This document shows positions 11,801 to 21,500 of a DNA stretch of 64,000 nt, piece by piece. Within the stretch, counting starts at the first letter, position 1. Every line of letters begins with the position of its first letter. Origin of the DNA: Asparagopsis taxiformis (lineage: Eukaryota > Rhodophyta > Florideophyceae > Bonnemaisoniales > Bonnemaisoniaceae); contig JALQPE010000582.1 in the NCBI GenBank assembly GCA_030407315.1, forward strand, positions 1 to 64,000. Direction: 5' to 3'. The translations under genes were made by a program, and so were the position numbers. The notes under the pieces are model-generated. The model saw only the letters and a program-made list of their open reading frames with translations, ran no database searches and was not told the origin of the DNA.

Positions 11801-12378
11801 TAGAAGATTTAGGCAAGGTTTTCTCCGTTGACCCTGAGATGATGCTTGCAGTAGATGCCTCCTTTCACAACGTTATTGTTGCTGCATCGACAGTTCGAGA
11901 GGGAGGATTGGGGGTTTTTGCCGCAGAAGATTTAGAGAGGGGCTCTGTTGTTGGATGGTATAATGGGACAATTTTATACGGGAAGATTGGGGAGAATGAA
12001 CCGCAACGCAGTCGCTTGTACGGACCGGACGGGTTCGGTTGTACTGGTGAAAGATTCCAAAACTTCAACATGGAGATGGAGACCAGTGTCATCGGAGAAG
12101 AAGCACCGGTCGACAAGATATATCTTGTACCAGCGGAATACAATGTCTGCAGCTACCTCAACGACAGTAGGACCATTGACGGAATGGAGAGAGTTGCAAA
12201 TGTGCAACGCAGAAAAAATGCAGAGTTCCGAGTTCACAAAGACGTCAATCCTACTTGCGACTTCAAGTATGCAGTAGCAAAACCTGATCTCATCCTAGCG
12301 CAGGTTGTAGTAGATGTTCGAGCTGGGGAAGAGATATTCGTTGACTATGGATCGCGCTACTGGACTGCAGAGAAGTAG
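8869..12378 (+). CDS. Element gene 3: ParB-like / N6-N4 DNA methyltransferase / SET fusion
   Basis: An intact 1169-residue ORF with three modules. (i) A ParB/sulfiredoxin-like N-terminus, with the DGAHR motif at residues 77-81. (ii) A beta-class DNA methyltransferase, with DPPFN at 667-671 (catalytic motif IV), MLRPGGHAL after it, and the AdoMet-binding DLFSGT at 848-853. The IV-before-I order is that of the N6_N4_Mtase (PF01555) family. (iii) A C-terminal SET-like domain from ~1000 (GGLGVFAAEDLERG, WYNGTILYG, SYLND, then GEEIFVDYGSRYW at ~1152-1164). ParB-methyltransferase pairs are known from bacteria and phages. Joining one to a eukaryotic-type SET domain is unusual. The predicted role is methylation of adenine or cytosine in DNA, plus possible lysine methylation by the SET part. 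Targets are unknown. The SET Asn motif is CSYLND rather than NHSC, so SET activity is uncertain. AATAAA follows 45 bp after the stop. Confidence 0.88.
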   Translation: MASEKRNPASTSGRPLHGERRNGLLHIDPFKIKRYVEIREIDYRHVDVIAESIQVYGYNDNNPITGRIIDGDVQVLDGAHRSKAVIKLIENGELPRDFTVPMIEEEVDISPITSAAFLLDSVKASNANDMASRQKRMTFIEYLNLTLDLRDGYWERNAGEKQGSSSMVTIRDVNMPSIRRWLAVGSQREDLAETVLRQPQYESCLSILRVLRPYSRIEEPNPKMVRCLWQLFCIVWGRPVEVQNNFAMKEFPTSLEKRASVGEQLFGMSTSGEIASPLCREVLTCEYFRSGRSAQGRTLTEEDKVFGRLMFMISFVHIALTRRRNAPIRRGRKRRRTGRDTETSTFAPFQRTRANGESVGVVLERVMSAWDTTAMILGFESAYMMCRPYMVFDSEKFQFICLANRTDGWAHPDHYSDLLLPSPVVKLRENAGYPGTLDISVDARLRSLTEAVLVSVYDCMIGIDVFGSSTNQMEGLRTKFFHQPDRFGLNAFIEARIEQSIALDGHERLKVWKNWNREMRVKPVDVCDLKILYETEQRNAASRSLSRERDRLESNESMQHSTRRLGTGGRKPTNDSGSQYTSSMDGRASSAVDTVMQDVAEDTPSAEAVGEEEGVPDHIVQLKKVMKRFCVAYNCTASRLVHRVNTDSIGMLSGNTIDGQAQLVLTDPPFNTRREKGKTNSDYDDINSAQMFRTGKDISRMLRPGGHALIFSSIKQLVGWGEALQNAESGEQSMRTDDVPLILSRRPYVFIQNPMNKSCSLHNIHEFVVHSFKRGMGAAAFEMVDYSLHNRDLSRHPGYVNAIDNCPKLGPGESLNFEDKRLRAEQKPLSILRELISRFSKPGDIVVDLFSGTYSTAIACMTMRDGLYRKFIGCEKDATCHGSAQPLLLDCFVRQGRDGVFGEATKNDISSILANKEWNYSIRSNVGSERLRHRSDAPDGFPSVSSLPLHMLRFVSSVARDQSMLRRLAEVPMNEWGVEDLGKVFSVDPEMMLAVDASFHNVIVAASTVREGGLGVFAAEDLERGSVVGWYNGTILYGKIGENEPQRSRLYGPDGFGCTGERFQNFNMEMETSVIGEEAPVDKIYLVPAEYNVCSYLNDSRTIDGMERVANVQRRKNAEFRVHKDVNPTCDFKYAVAKPDLILAQVVVDVRAGEEIFVDYGSRYWTAEK

Positions 12379-12422
12379 GACAGTATACGCGTCCAATTAC
12401 AGATATCAAGAGTACCATCAGC

Positions 12423-12428
12423 AATAAA
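12423..12428 (+). terminator. Poly(A) signal AATAAA of the methyltransferase-SET gene
   Basis: Canonical AATAAA 45 bp after the TAG stop, upstream of the large palindrome array. Confidence 0.55.
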
Positions 12429-12536
12429 AAGTCTTGCATCTGAACTCGTACAACGTTGTAGTACTACAATCTACCTGAGCGATAATAACAGACTTTCATT
12501 TGCTGAGCGGTGCCAGTCAGCCCACGCCCAATGATA

Positions 12537-14256
12537 GTGCTGCACCTGGGCTTTGCCATACCAAAATAATACCGGGTATTATTTCGGGTGTGGCCAGCCC
12601 AAGTGCAGCTCTGTCCGCATTGGCTGTCATGCCAACGCAGCGGCAGCGCAGCCATGGAATTGCTGCACCTGGGCTTTGCCATGCCAAAATAATACCGGGT
12701 ATTATTTCGGGTGTGGCCAGCCCAAGTGCAGCTCTGCCATTGGCTGTCATGAACGCAGCGGCAGCCAATAGAATTGCTGCACCTGGGCTTTGCCATGCCA
12801 AAATAATACCGGGTATTATTTTGGGTGTGGCCAGCCCAAGTGCAGCTCTATTGGCTGTCATGAACGCAGCGGCAGCCAATGAATTGCTGCACCTGGGCTT
12901 TGCCATGCCAAAATAATACCGGGTATTATTTGGGTGTGGCCAGCCCAAGTGCAGCTCTGCTATTGGCTGTCATGAACACAGCGGCAGCTGCACCTGGCTT
13001 TGCCATGCCAGGGTATTATTTTGGGTGCTGCAGCACCATGAACGCAGCGGCAGCCAATGGAATTGCTGCATGGGCTTTGCCATGCCAAATAATACCGGGT
13101 ATTATTTTGGGTGTGGCCAGCCCAAGTGCAGCTCTGCTATTGGCTGTCATGAACACAGCGGCAGCCAATGGAATTGCTGCACCTGGGCTTTGCCATGCCA
13201 AAATAATACCGGGTATTATTTTGGGTGTGGCCAGCCCAAGTGCAGCTCTGCTATTGGCTGTCATGAACGCAGCGGCAGCCAATGGAATTGCTGCACCTGG
13301 GCTTTGCCATGCCAAAATAATACCGGGTATTATTTTGGGTGTGGCAGCCCAAGTGCAGCTCTGCTATTGGCTGTCATGACAGCGGCAGCCAATGAATTGC
13401 TGCACCTGGGCTTTGCCATGCCAAAATAATACCGGGTATTATTTTGGGTGTGGCCAGCCCAAGTGCAGCTCTATTGGCTGTCATGAACGCAGCGGCAGCT
13501 GGAATTGCTGCAATGCCAAAATAATACCGGGTATTATTGGGTGTGGCCAGCCCAAGTGCAGCTCTGCTATTGGCTGTCATGAACCAGCGGCAGCCAATGA
13601 ATTGCTGCACCTGGGCTTTGCCATGCCAAAATAATACCGGGTATTATTTTGGGTGTGGCCAGCCCAAGTGCAGCTCTGCTATTGGCTGTCATGAACGCAG
13701 CGGCAGCCAATGGAATTGCTGCACCTGGGCTTTGCCATGCCAAAATAATACCGGGTATTATTTTGGGTGTGGCCAGCCCAAGTGCAGCTCTGCTATTGGC
13801 TGTCATGAACGCAGCGGCAGCCAATGGAATTGCTGCACCTGGGCTTTGCCATGCCAAAATAATACCGGGTATTATTTTGGGTGTGGCCAGCCCAAGTGCA
13901 GCTCTGCTATTGGCTGTCATGAACGCAGCGGCAGCCAATGGAATTGCTGCACCTGGGCTTTGCCATGCCAAAATAATACCGGGTATTATTTTGGGTGTGG
14001 CCAGCCCAAGTGCAGCTCTGCTATTGGCTGTCATGAACGCAGCGGCAGCCAATGGAATTGCTGCACCTGGGCTTTGCCATGCCAAAATAATACCGGGTAT
14101 TATTTTGGGTGTGGCCAGCCCAAGTGCAGCTCTGCTATTGGCTGTCATGAACGCAGCGGCAGCCAATGGAATTGCTGCACCTGGGCTTTGCCATGCCAAA
14201 ATAATACCGGGTATTATTTTGGGTGTGGCCAGCCCAAGTGCAGCTCTGCCATTGGC
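12537..14256. repeat. Large tandem array of palindrome-centred ~114-bp units
   Basis: Fifteen full palindromes AATAATACCGGGTATTATT plus one that has lost its left arm (near 13,011). They start at about 12,563, 12,686, 12,800, 12,910, 13,087, 13,200, 13,314, 13,423, 13,518, 13,628, 13,742, 13,856, 13,970, 14,084 and 14,198. The last six are exactly 114 bp apart. The unit is itself an inverted repeat: GCCCAAGTGCAGC...ATTGGCTG faces CAGCCAAT...GCTGCACCTGGGC. Both strands therefore give near-identical open frames (up to 277 codons), which I treat as repeat artefacts and not genes. The array separates the 3' ends of the convergent methyltransferase-SET and ParB-dioxygenase genes. Confidence 0.95.
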
Positions 14257-14589
14257 TGCCAGGTTTGCATCTCAACTACAGTTAGTATACTAAGAAGAAC
14301 AATTCAAGACCTTGGTTACTCGAGTGATGTGGAATTGTGGCAGTCTTGCAAAACTGTGCCATGCATGTAGGAAAGGAAAAGAGATCAGTCTGTACGATGT
14401 AGGGTGTAGAAGCTATGCGGGGTGAGAGGTAGAGGAACTCTAATAGTGCAGTAGACTGACCGTGCTAATATTTTCAAAGTCGTGAATAGGAGTAGATTTA
14501 GTTGTGGTAAAGGAAGTATACTACCGAAGCTAGCTTAGGATTGGCAGATGCTGCCTGTAGAGGGAGAGGCAAAGCAGTATTCTTGCAGA

Positions 14590-17568
14590 TTATCGCGCAC
14601 TAGGTGCATCCCAGTAGTTGACTGTTTCGATAGCATCCGCCAATTCTTCTTCGTCACTTAAAAGGTAGAGATGAGAACGAACCGGAAGACCATATGTTAG
14701 GCGATTTTCCGCTGAACTACTGAATCCCTTGCCTCCATGGTAGAAGTCACCACGACCGATGAAGAGAGAATACGGTGGCACGTAGATGTCCATAACAGGC
14801 GTCTTGTACTTCTCAGCGTCTGCACGCGTCAAACAGACGTGGCTGAAATACGCTCCACGAAGCCAGAACCCATCAGCCGCGCTTGCCATCAGAAAGTACG
14901 ATCTTCCAGGTGGGAAATCGGAATCATTGATGACCACCGGTAGGTCTGTGTGCAAGTCTTGATCTGGAGCACCATCAGAGGTCAGCAAAAGACGTAAACC
15001 GGTTTTAGGAAAGGCCACAGGCTCATGGATTCCTAGGCCCAAGTACATTAGCTCGGCACAGATTGCTTTGCCGACCTCGAGAATCATCTTGTTCTTGAAT
15101 TGATGTTCATCCATCTGCTCGAGATCGTCGCAAATCTTCTTCCTTGAGATAGAGAACCTTCCCAAACGAGAGGCCTGTTGCTCTGCTGTTACCTCACCCT
15201 TGTTTCGAATCTGATGCCAGGGATCATTGGAACTGTCTTCAGCAGAAGAATGAACAGGTTTGAACTTCTGGGCGTAGAACGTGAACAGTTCATGTGCTGC
15301 GTTGCCCACAGTCGAAGAACGGAAGATACCACTGAGTACATGGGCACCCAAGAGATTGAGAGTTGACCTAGCTGTTGCAAAGAACTTCTCTGCACAGCAA
15401 GCTGGACCACTGCACGCTATACAATTCATATCGGCAGCAGCTGCACTCAAAATCTCCTGTCGGATTGTTTCGTACAGCTTGCTGTCGATATAGTACTTGA
15501 CCCTAGAGTCTGACGGTATGGTGTTCGGGAGAATATCCATAATCCGTTCATCGACTACCCTGTCGGGGAGGGGATTTTCCTGCTCATCGCTGAACAATGG
15601 AATCTCCTCGGTTGAACGTTTCACCGTACGGTTAGCTTCCAGTCTTCCGCGCTTCGGAAGGGGCTCTTCGGACTCTTCTTCTACCTCCGACTCTGCCTGA
15701 CTGTCGCCGCCAACCCGTAGACTCTCCGTTCTCTGCCGTTTCGACCTGCGAAGTGTCTCGACTGGCTCATTCACCGCAAGCGGTGGTGCATTGAGAGGGA
15801 GACGGAGGAGAACAGATCCCAATTGCTTCTCAGAACCTGCCACAGTGGCATCAGGGGTTCCTTGAGCCTGCTCAACTGCAGGAACGGAAGTGGCAGGAGC
15901 AGGAGGGGTAGCAGGAGGGGTGGAAGGGGCGGGAACGGAAGCGGCAGGAGGAGGGGTAGCAGGAGGGGTGGAAGGGGCGGGAACGGAAGTGGCAGGAGGA
16001 GGAGGGGTAGTAGGAGCAGGAGTAGAAGGGGTAGAAGGGGTAGAAGGGGTAGAAGGGGTAGAAGGGGTAGAAGGAGTAGAAGGGGTAGAATGAGCACGAG
16101 GAGCAGGAGGGGTAGAAGGAGCAGGAGGGGTAGAAGGGGCAGGAGGAGTAGGACCAGAACGGGTAGAAGGGGTAGAAGGCTCATCTGATTGGGGCGTAGA
16201 TGGCTTCGGCGCATCTTCAGATGGCTGTTCATTGTGAACAATGACCCTTTGGTCTTCTTCCATGTCCACAACGCCCGTGGAAAAGCGAAGCTGCTCATAC
16301 ATTTCGTCGGAGACGAGAGCATGCTTCGTACCGCTGTTATCGTCGGTATTGAAGTGCAGGAGGGTCTCCGCGATACTGTTCGCAATAACAGTCTCCTTTC
16401 CTGACCCAGTGTTCTTGAGCTCGGAGTAGAAATGGTCGAGCGGAGGCTCCATCATTTTGTGAGCAGCAACCGGCTCGGACATCTTGAACACTTCAATCAA
16501 AACACGAACGAAAGGATTACCAAATCCTCTTGTCGTCCTACTCAACTGACGCAGATCTCGCATGCGTGTCCAGAGAGCTGTTATGAGCAAGATGAACCTT
16601 TGCTGATACTCCGAGCCGCGACGGAAGTCTGCCATGAAAACGAGATCCATGTTGCAGCCATACATGTCTACGGACTGCTTGAAGACATCGTCGTTGATGT
16701 CACGGCCTTCTTTAACGGCCCTTTCCTGTTCCGCAGCGAGAATTTCCTTGGTGAACATGCTCGGTACGGAACTCCAGAACTCAAGCGCTTTGTTGTTCAC
16801 AGTCCGGAAGCCTTTCGCAGCAGTCACGTGCTTGTTGATGGCTTGGTAGCCCAGTTTCGATATCGACAACTGGCTGTCCATGATGACCTGAATGCACTTC
16901 CGATTCGGTTCACCCAACATGTCCTTGGTCGTGAGCAGTTGGACCACAGAACACACTCGGTCTGCCAAAGAAACAAGGGCAACATCATGCGTGAGTGTGT
17001 TTGCTTGAATGGACAGCCCGAGTACTTCAAAAGGTGTGAAGTACTCATCGGAAACTTCTTCTGTCCCTGGGCGCCTGATCAAAGCCACATCGATGTTCCT
17101 GAATGACGCAGCATACGGATGTTGCCCTTCCGGGTCTTCACGAATGCACTTCTGGAGAGCCGCAACGCGATGGCCACCATCGATGTAGAACGTTTGAAGG
17201 GTGGGGGTTGTGCTGCCTTCACTGGGAAGGAGCATTTTGCAGGCAAGGATTCGGGAGATTGAGGAGGTGAATCCTTCCCTCAGGAACTTCTCCTTCAGCT
17301 CAAGCACTCTCCCTTCCCTAATATGACGAGAGAATAGGGGGGGTCTGTGCAAATCCAAGGGAGACAGCCTGTGGTCAGCTTTGGGACAGTCTGACAACTG
17401 AACCTCGGCGGTGACAGAGTTATCGTGACCAGGGCTGCGAGAAGGGGCGCGAGAGCGAGAAGGGGCGCGAGAGCGAGAAGGGGCGCGAGAGCGAGCGGAG
17501 GCCCGACCGCGAGTCGAAGCGCGAGCAGGGGCGGGGGCAGAGGGTTTGGAGCGAGTGCGAGGAGCCAT
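14590..17568 (-). CDS. Element gene 4: ParB-like / 2-oxoglutarate-Fe(II) dioxygenase fusion (992 aa)
   Basis: An intact 992-residue ORF. Residues 1-50 are a basic Arg/Ser/Pro-rich tail made by 18-bp DNA repeats (17,433-17,495). A ParB-like domain follows, with DGGHR at ~130-134. A helical middle precedes a Pro/Thr/Ser linker (~470-590) built of STP repeats from a 9-bp tandem repeat near 16,020-16,095. The C-terminal ~300 residues carry the double-stranded beta-helix signature HTD (873-875), a second His in FYHGG (944) and Arg in VRSHLYL (964). These are the iron and 2-oxoglutarate ligands of the phytanoyl-CoA/TET-JBP type superfamily. The likely chemistry is oxidation of a methyl group on DNA, protein or RNA. 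The substrate is not deducible. It is convergent with the methyltransferase gene, and its 3' end faces the large array. Confidence 0.87.
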   Translation of the reverse strand: MAPRTRSKPSAPAPARASTRGRASARSRAPSRSRAPSRSRAPSRSPGHDNSVTAEVQLSDCPKADHRLSPLDLHRPPLFSRHIREGRVLELKEKFLREGFTSSISRILACKMLLPSEGSTTPTLQTFYIDGGHRVAALQKCIREDPEGQHPYAASFRNIDVALIRRPGTEEVSDEYFTPFEVLGLSIQANTLTHDVALVSLADRVCSVVQLLTTKDMLGEPNRKCIQVIMDSQLSISKLGYQAINKHVTAAKGFRTVNNKALEFWSSVPSMFTKEILAAEQERAVKEGRDINDDVFKQSVDMYGCNMDLVFMADFRRGSEYQQRFILLITALWTRMRDLRQLSRTTRGFGNPFVRVLIEVFKMSEPVAAHKMMEPPLDHFYSELKNTGSGKETVIANSIAETLLHFNTDDNSGTKHALVSDEMYEQLRFSTGVVDMEEDQRVIVHNEQPSEDAPKPSTPQSDEPSTPSTRSGPTPPAPSTPPAPSTPPAPRAHSTPSTPSTPSTPSTPSTPSTPSTPAPTTPPPPATSVPAPSTPPATPPPAASVPAPSTPPATPPAPATSVPAVEQAQGTPDATVAGSEKQLGSVLLRLPLNAPPLAVNEPVETLRRSKRQRTESLRVGGDSQAESEVEEESEEPLPKRGRLEANRTVKRSTEEIPLFSDEQENPLPDRVVDERIMDILPNTIPSDSRVKYYIDSKLYETIRQEILSAAAADMNCIACSGPACCAEKFFATARSTLNLLGAHVLSGIFRSSTVGNAAHELFTFYAQKFKPVHSSAEDSSNDPWHQIRNKGEVTAEQQASRLGRFSISRKKICDDLEQMDEHQFKNKMILEVGKAICAELMYLGLGIHEPVAFPKTGLRLLLTSDGAPDQDLHTDLPVVINDSDFPPGRSYFLMASAADGFWLRGAYFSHVCLTRADAEKYKTPVMDIYVPPYSLFIGRGDFYHGGKGFSSSAENRLTYGLPVRSHLYLLSDEEELADAIETVNYWDAPSAR

Positions 17569-18035
17569 TGAAGGATGATGGAAAGCAGGAATGGAGAGAA
17601 GCTTGATTGAGTGTACGACCCCGATAACGACGATACAGAGACGATTAAGATAGATTTATTTCGCTACTGCAGTCTGATAAAGGATCAAACGTGAACAATC
17701 CGTTTCAACTCTGATTTCAATTTTTTGTTTATTTCTAGACCACTTGACTCAGATCAAGAGTAATACTCGAAATTCAGTTAATTTCTGCGGCCAAATACAA
17801 TCGCTATACGACGAGTTCACACTCAAAGTGGCTAAACAGGTACGAGTTGGTCATGGTGATTACCCCAAAACCACTCAAGTAATAACTACATAATGCTGAA
17901 GTCACATACTTCCCAGCATTTTGCACCAACTCGTGGAGCTGATGCGTACATACCAAATGCATCTGTATTCAACATGAACCACGAATAAGTGGGCTTCGGC
18001 CAATGAGTGCACTGCACCTGGCTTGAGAAACTAGG

Positions 18036-18290
18036 AATAATACCCGGTATTATTTTGGCCTCCCAAACGCCAGGTGCACCAACGCCATTGGCCGGTGGTA
18101 GTTTGGACAACCTCGGCCAATGGGGTTGGTGCACTTGGTCTATACCGACCCAAAATAATACCGGGTATTATTTTGGCCTCCCAAAAGCCAGGTGCACCAA
18201 CGCCATTGGCTGAGGTTATCCGGAGTACCCCCAGGCAATGGGGTTGGTGCACTTGGTCTACACCCACCCAACTTTATACCCGGCCAGACT
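18036..18290. repeat. Palindrome cluster (two full copies plus a degenerate one)
   Basis: AATAATACCCGGTATTATT at 18,036-18,054, a CCGGG-centred copy at 18,152-18,174, and a partial TTATACCCGG near 18,273. GCACCTGG/CCAGGTGCA and CCAAT/ATTGG blocks flank each copy. The cluster lies between the 5' end of the 992-aa gene and the 3' end of the 1174-aa gene. The rest of 17,569-18,594 is AT-rich and shows no gene. Confidence 0.9.
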
Positions 18291-18531
18291 CCTGTTCTCA
18301 GGAACTGAAAATTTTACCGGGGATAGTAAACGATGTATTATAATACCAGGTTTTACTATCTGCTATCGTTTCTCGCATCTAATGAAGAGGTTTAGAATTT
18401 GCAGCTCTTGTAGCTAGAGCTTTCTGTGGAGAATAGCTTTCTGCATGTGGTGTTTGTTACATTTGTGAAGTTGATCTGACTATATAAAGAATCCATGCAG
18501 TATCTCTTTTATCATGTTCTATTGGAATTGT

Positions 18532-18537
18532 GTTTAT
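18532..18537 (-). terminator. Poly(A) signal AATAAA of the 1174-aa gene
   Basis: Reverse-strand AATAAA 58 bp beyond the stop at 18,595. Confidence 0.55.
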
Positions 18538-18594
18538 TACTCTACGGATTCATACCCAACTAAGGCTTCAACACGGCTGGACAGATGCCCTTCA

Positions 18595-21500
18595 TCACTT
18601 CAATTTCGAATTGCCCTCCCAATGTCCAACGACATATTCTCCTTCTTCACTTTGATGCTGCTCAGTTTTGAGGAATATGTGAGATCGGATCGGGAACTTG
18701 TATTGAAGACCCTTATTGCTCTCAAATCCTTCCTCGTGGTGATAAACATCCCCTCGGCAGACAAGAACAGAATATGGTGGTACTTCACACCTCTTCATTG
18801 GAACTCTGTATAACTCTCTGTTGGGATGGGATAAACAGACATGACTGTAGGGTGCAAGCACGAGGCCGAATCCATCTGCGCCGCTTGACATCATGAAGTA
18901 GGATGGCGGAGAAGGGGGACTGTTAACTTCATCGATTCCCACTTCATAGTCTGTATGTCCAGCACGAGGTTTAGTCCGCTCTCCAGTCAGCACTAAAGTA
19001 GTTCCAGTGCTGGGGAAGGCCATCGGGTCCTTCCCACTAGTCCTCAATTCCAAACATTCCGCACAAATACCTAGACCGAGCTCAACAATCATCTTCTTCC
19101 GATAGAGATTATTATTGTTATCCTCGAGGTCATCACATAAGCTCTTCCGCTTTGTTATAAAGATTCCTCTGCCCTTCTCACCTTCTTCATCAGAGTTTTT
19201 CCCATCCATCATAGCCATGCACCACGGTGTCCAGTCCGGATCTCTGCGGGTGTCACCGGATTCAGAGTTCTTCTTGGCATCCTCGAGACGTTCCTCAAAC
19301 AACGCAGAAAAATGAAGGAGCAGTTCGTGGATCGCATCTGCAGTAGTAGAAGACTTGAATATTCCGTCCAGAATTGTAAACCCAACCAAGTCTATTTCAT
19401 TTCGTTTCTCTCGGAAATAAGCCCTCGAGAGAAACTCAGCGGAAACATTTTGTGCCGAATAGGCACTCGCTGCTGCTTCAGCGACCTCGGCTCGAAGCGT
19501 ATCGACCAGTTTCCCATTCACATAGTATTTCACTCGACTGTCGGGATGAATGATAACAGGCAGTTTCGCTTCTATACCTTCCTCCACATCTTTGTCAGGG
19601 ACATCATTTTGTTGCCTGTCCGAATACTGACCTCCTTGAACCGCGTGGACTGCAGCGTCTTTGCCGGATTGCAAATTTGCGTCTTCACGCATCTTTTGCT
19701 TCTTCTTCTGCCGCGGCCTGCTGGTATCCTCTCCCACCAGGTCAATAACCTCTTGAGGGGTGACATCCACCAATTTCCGTTTGGATCGTAGAATCATTGG
19801 CGGCGTCTCCGTATTCCTCGGCTTTGCCTTTAAGGGCACGAAACCACTGCTGTGCTTGGCTGTCATCAACTTCCTAGGCGTAGAACTGGTAACAGGTGTT
19901 TCCGTGTCCTCCAGCTCAGGTAAAACAGGTAGGCCGACATCCGCTGTAGATAACATAGCGTCTCCAGTGCCATCACCCTGATTTCGTACACCTTTCATCG
20001 GGTCCTCCGTTGTCCTTCCAGAAGAATGTTCGGGACATTCTTCGCGGACATCTTTCGTTCCAGACCCATCGCTCTTCCTAGATTCAGGACCTCCTTCACC
20101 ATCTCGACCAGTTCTTGGATGACCAACTGACATATTCGCCGGCGACTTTCCACCCTGCTCTGGTCTGAGCGTGGCACTTCCGGCTGCCACTGGGCTAGGT
20201 GATTGTTGCAGGTCATTTTCATCACCGTGGTCATTTCTTCCTCGATTTGCACCAGCTGGTTCAAGCTCTGGAGTTCCTACGTTCTTCTGCAACACATCCC
20301 CAACTTCACAATCTCCAGGTTTCGAAGAATTGTTCTCGGTAGGCGCAGTAGGCACTGCGCGGTCCGTTGTAACCTGCTTTGCGCTTTCGGAATCTGCCGC
20401 TTTCCCTGTCGCCTCTTCACCAACCTGTGTTGCAGCACCGACCTCAGCGTTAACACGATCCGATATTTCCAGACTGCCCTGTGTCTGCTGTTGGGTAAGT
20501 ACATTTGGACTCTGTACCACGTCCGAGCGATCAATGGCAGCATTTGAAGTATCACCATACGATGCGGATTGTTGTCGTGGTTGAGGTGCAGTATTCCCTT
20601 CCAAGGATTTTCGCCTAGTCCGCCTTTCCTGCACACCTATTTCAGGCGCGACGGAATGGTCGAGAGAGTCATCCGATAGAATTGGGCCGTTGAAAACCAC
20701 ATAACGGATTTCTTTCATCATAGACCGCGTCAATGCTGCACGTATACCTCTCCCAGTTGGTGCGTCGGAAGGATAGAAATCTTTGAGGACAGTCAAAATG
20801 CGATATCGTATGGTTTTTCGTGTTCGTCCACCTGGCTCCGGTACTTCATGTAACTTCCTGAAACATGGATGAGGTGAGGAATGCCAGGAGTTTTCTTTCC
20901 GTACAGCTTTCTCAAGTATGTCATATATTTCACACATGCTGTAGCACCACTTTTGCGCGCATGTCTTTAGACTTATACCACCATCTCCTTTCCTACGTTT
21001 CCACATCGTCCACATTGCAGTGAGCTCTAGAATGACAAGTTTGGTGTCCACCGAAGCTTTTCGAAACGCAGAAGCGAATAGGACGTCCACAGTGCATCCC
21101 TGCATATTCTTCGAGTCTGGCGGACTAGTTTCAGTTGCAAATCGACTTGGGATAGCTGACCAATGTTCGAACGCCGGGTTATTTACGTCTCCGAAGCCCT
21201 GCGCAATCGAAACGTACTTCATCATGATTCCTTCCTGACAACCTGGAATGACCTTGTTCTCGACTACAACTTTTGTGCACACATTTACCTTCGCCTTCAT
21301 CAAGCCCTTCATCATCATGAACTTCATGACCGTACAGACGTGGTCAGCAATAGAAACTTCTATCACGTCATGAGTCTTTTCGTTCAGCTTCTGCGATATT
21401 CGCATCACTTCAAGAGGATGAAACATTTCACGGGTTCCAGGTGGTCGGATGAAGTCAACGCTAATGCTCCTCAGTCTCCATCGATCAGCAACTGTCGGTT

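Noticed and set aside
12537..14256. CRISPR-like array
   Set aside because: Units are contiguous and nearly identical over their full length with no unique spacers; the context is eukaryotic and no cas genes are present.
13537..14370. Long forward and reverse open frames (277 and 210 codons) in the 12.5-14.3 kb array
   Set aside because: They are perfect repeats of the 114-bp self-complementary unit, open on both strands, with no other coding signal.
15771..16385. Leu/Pro-rich 204-codon frame on the reverse strand and Arg/Gly-rich frames on the forward strand
   Set aside because: Shadows of the 9-bp repeat inside the 992-aa gene.
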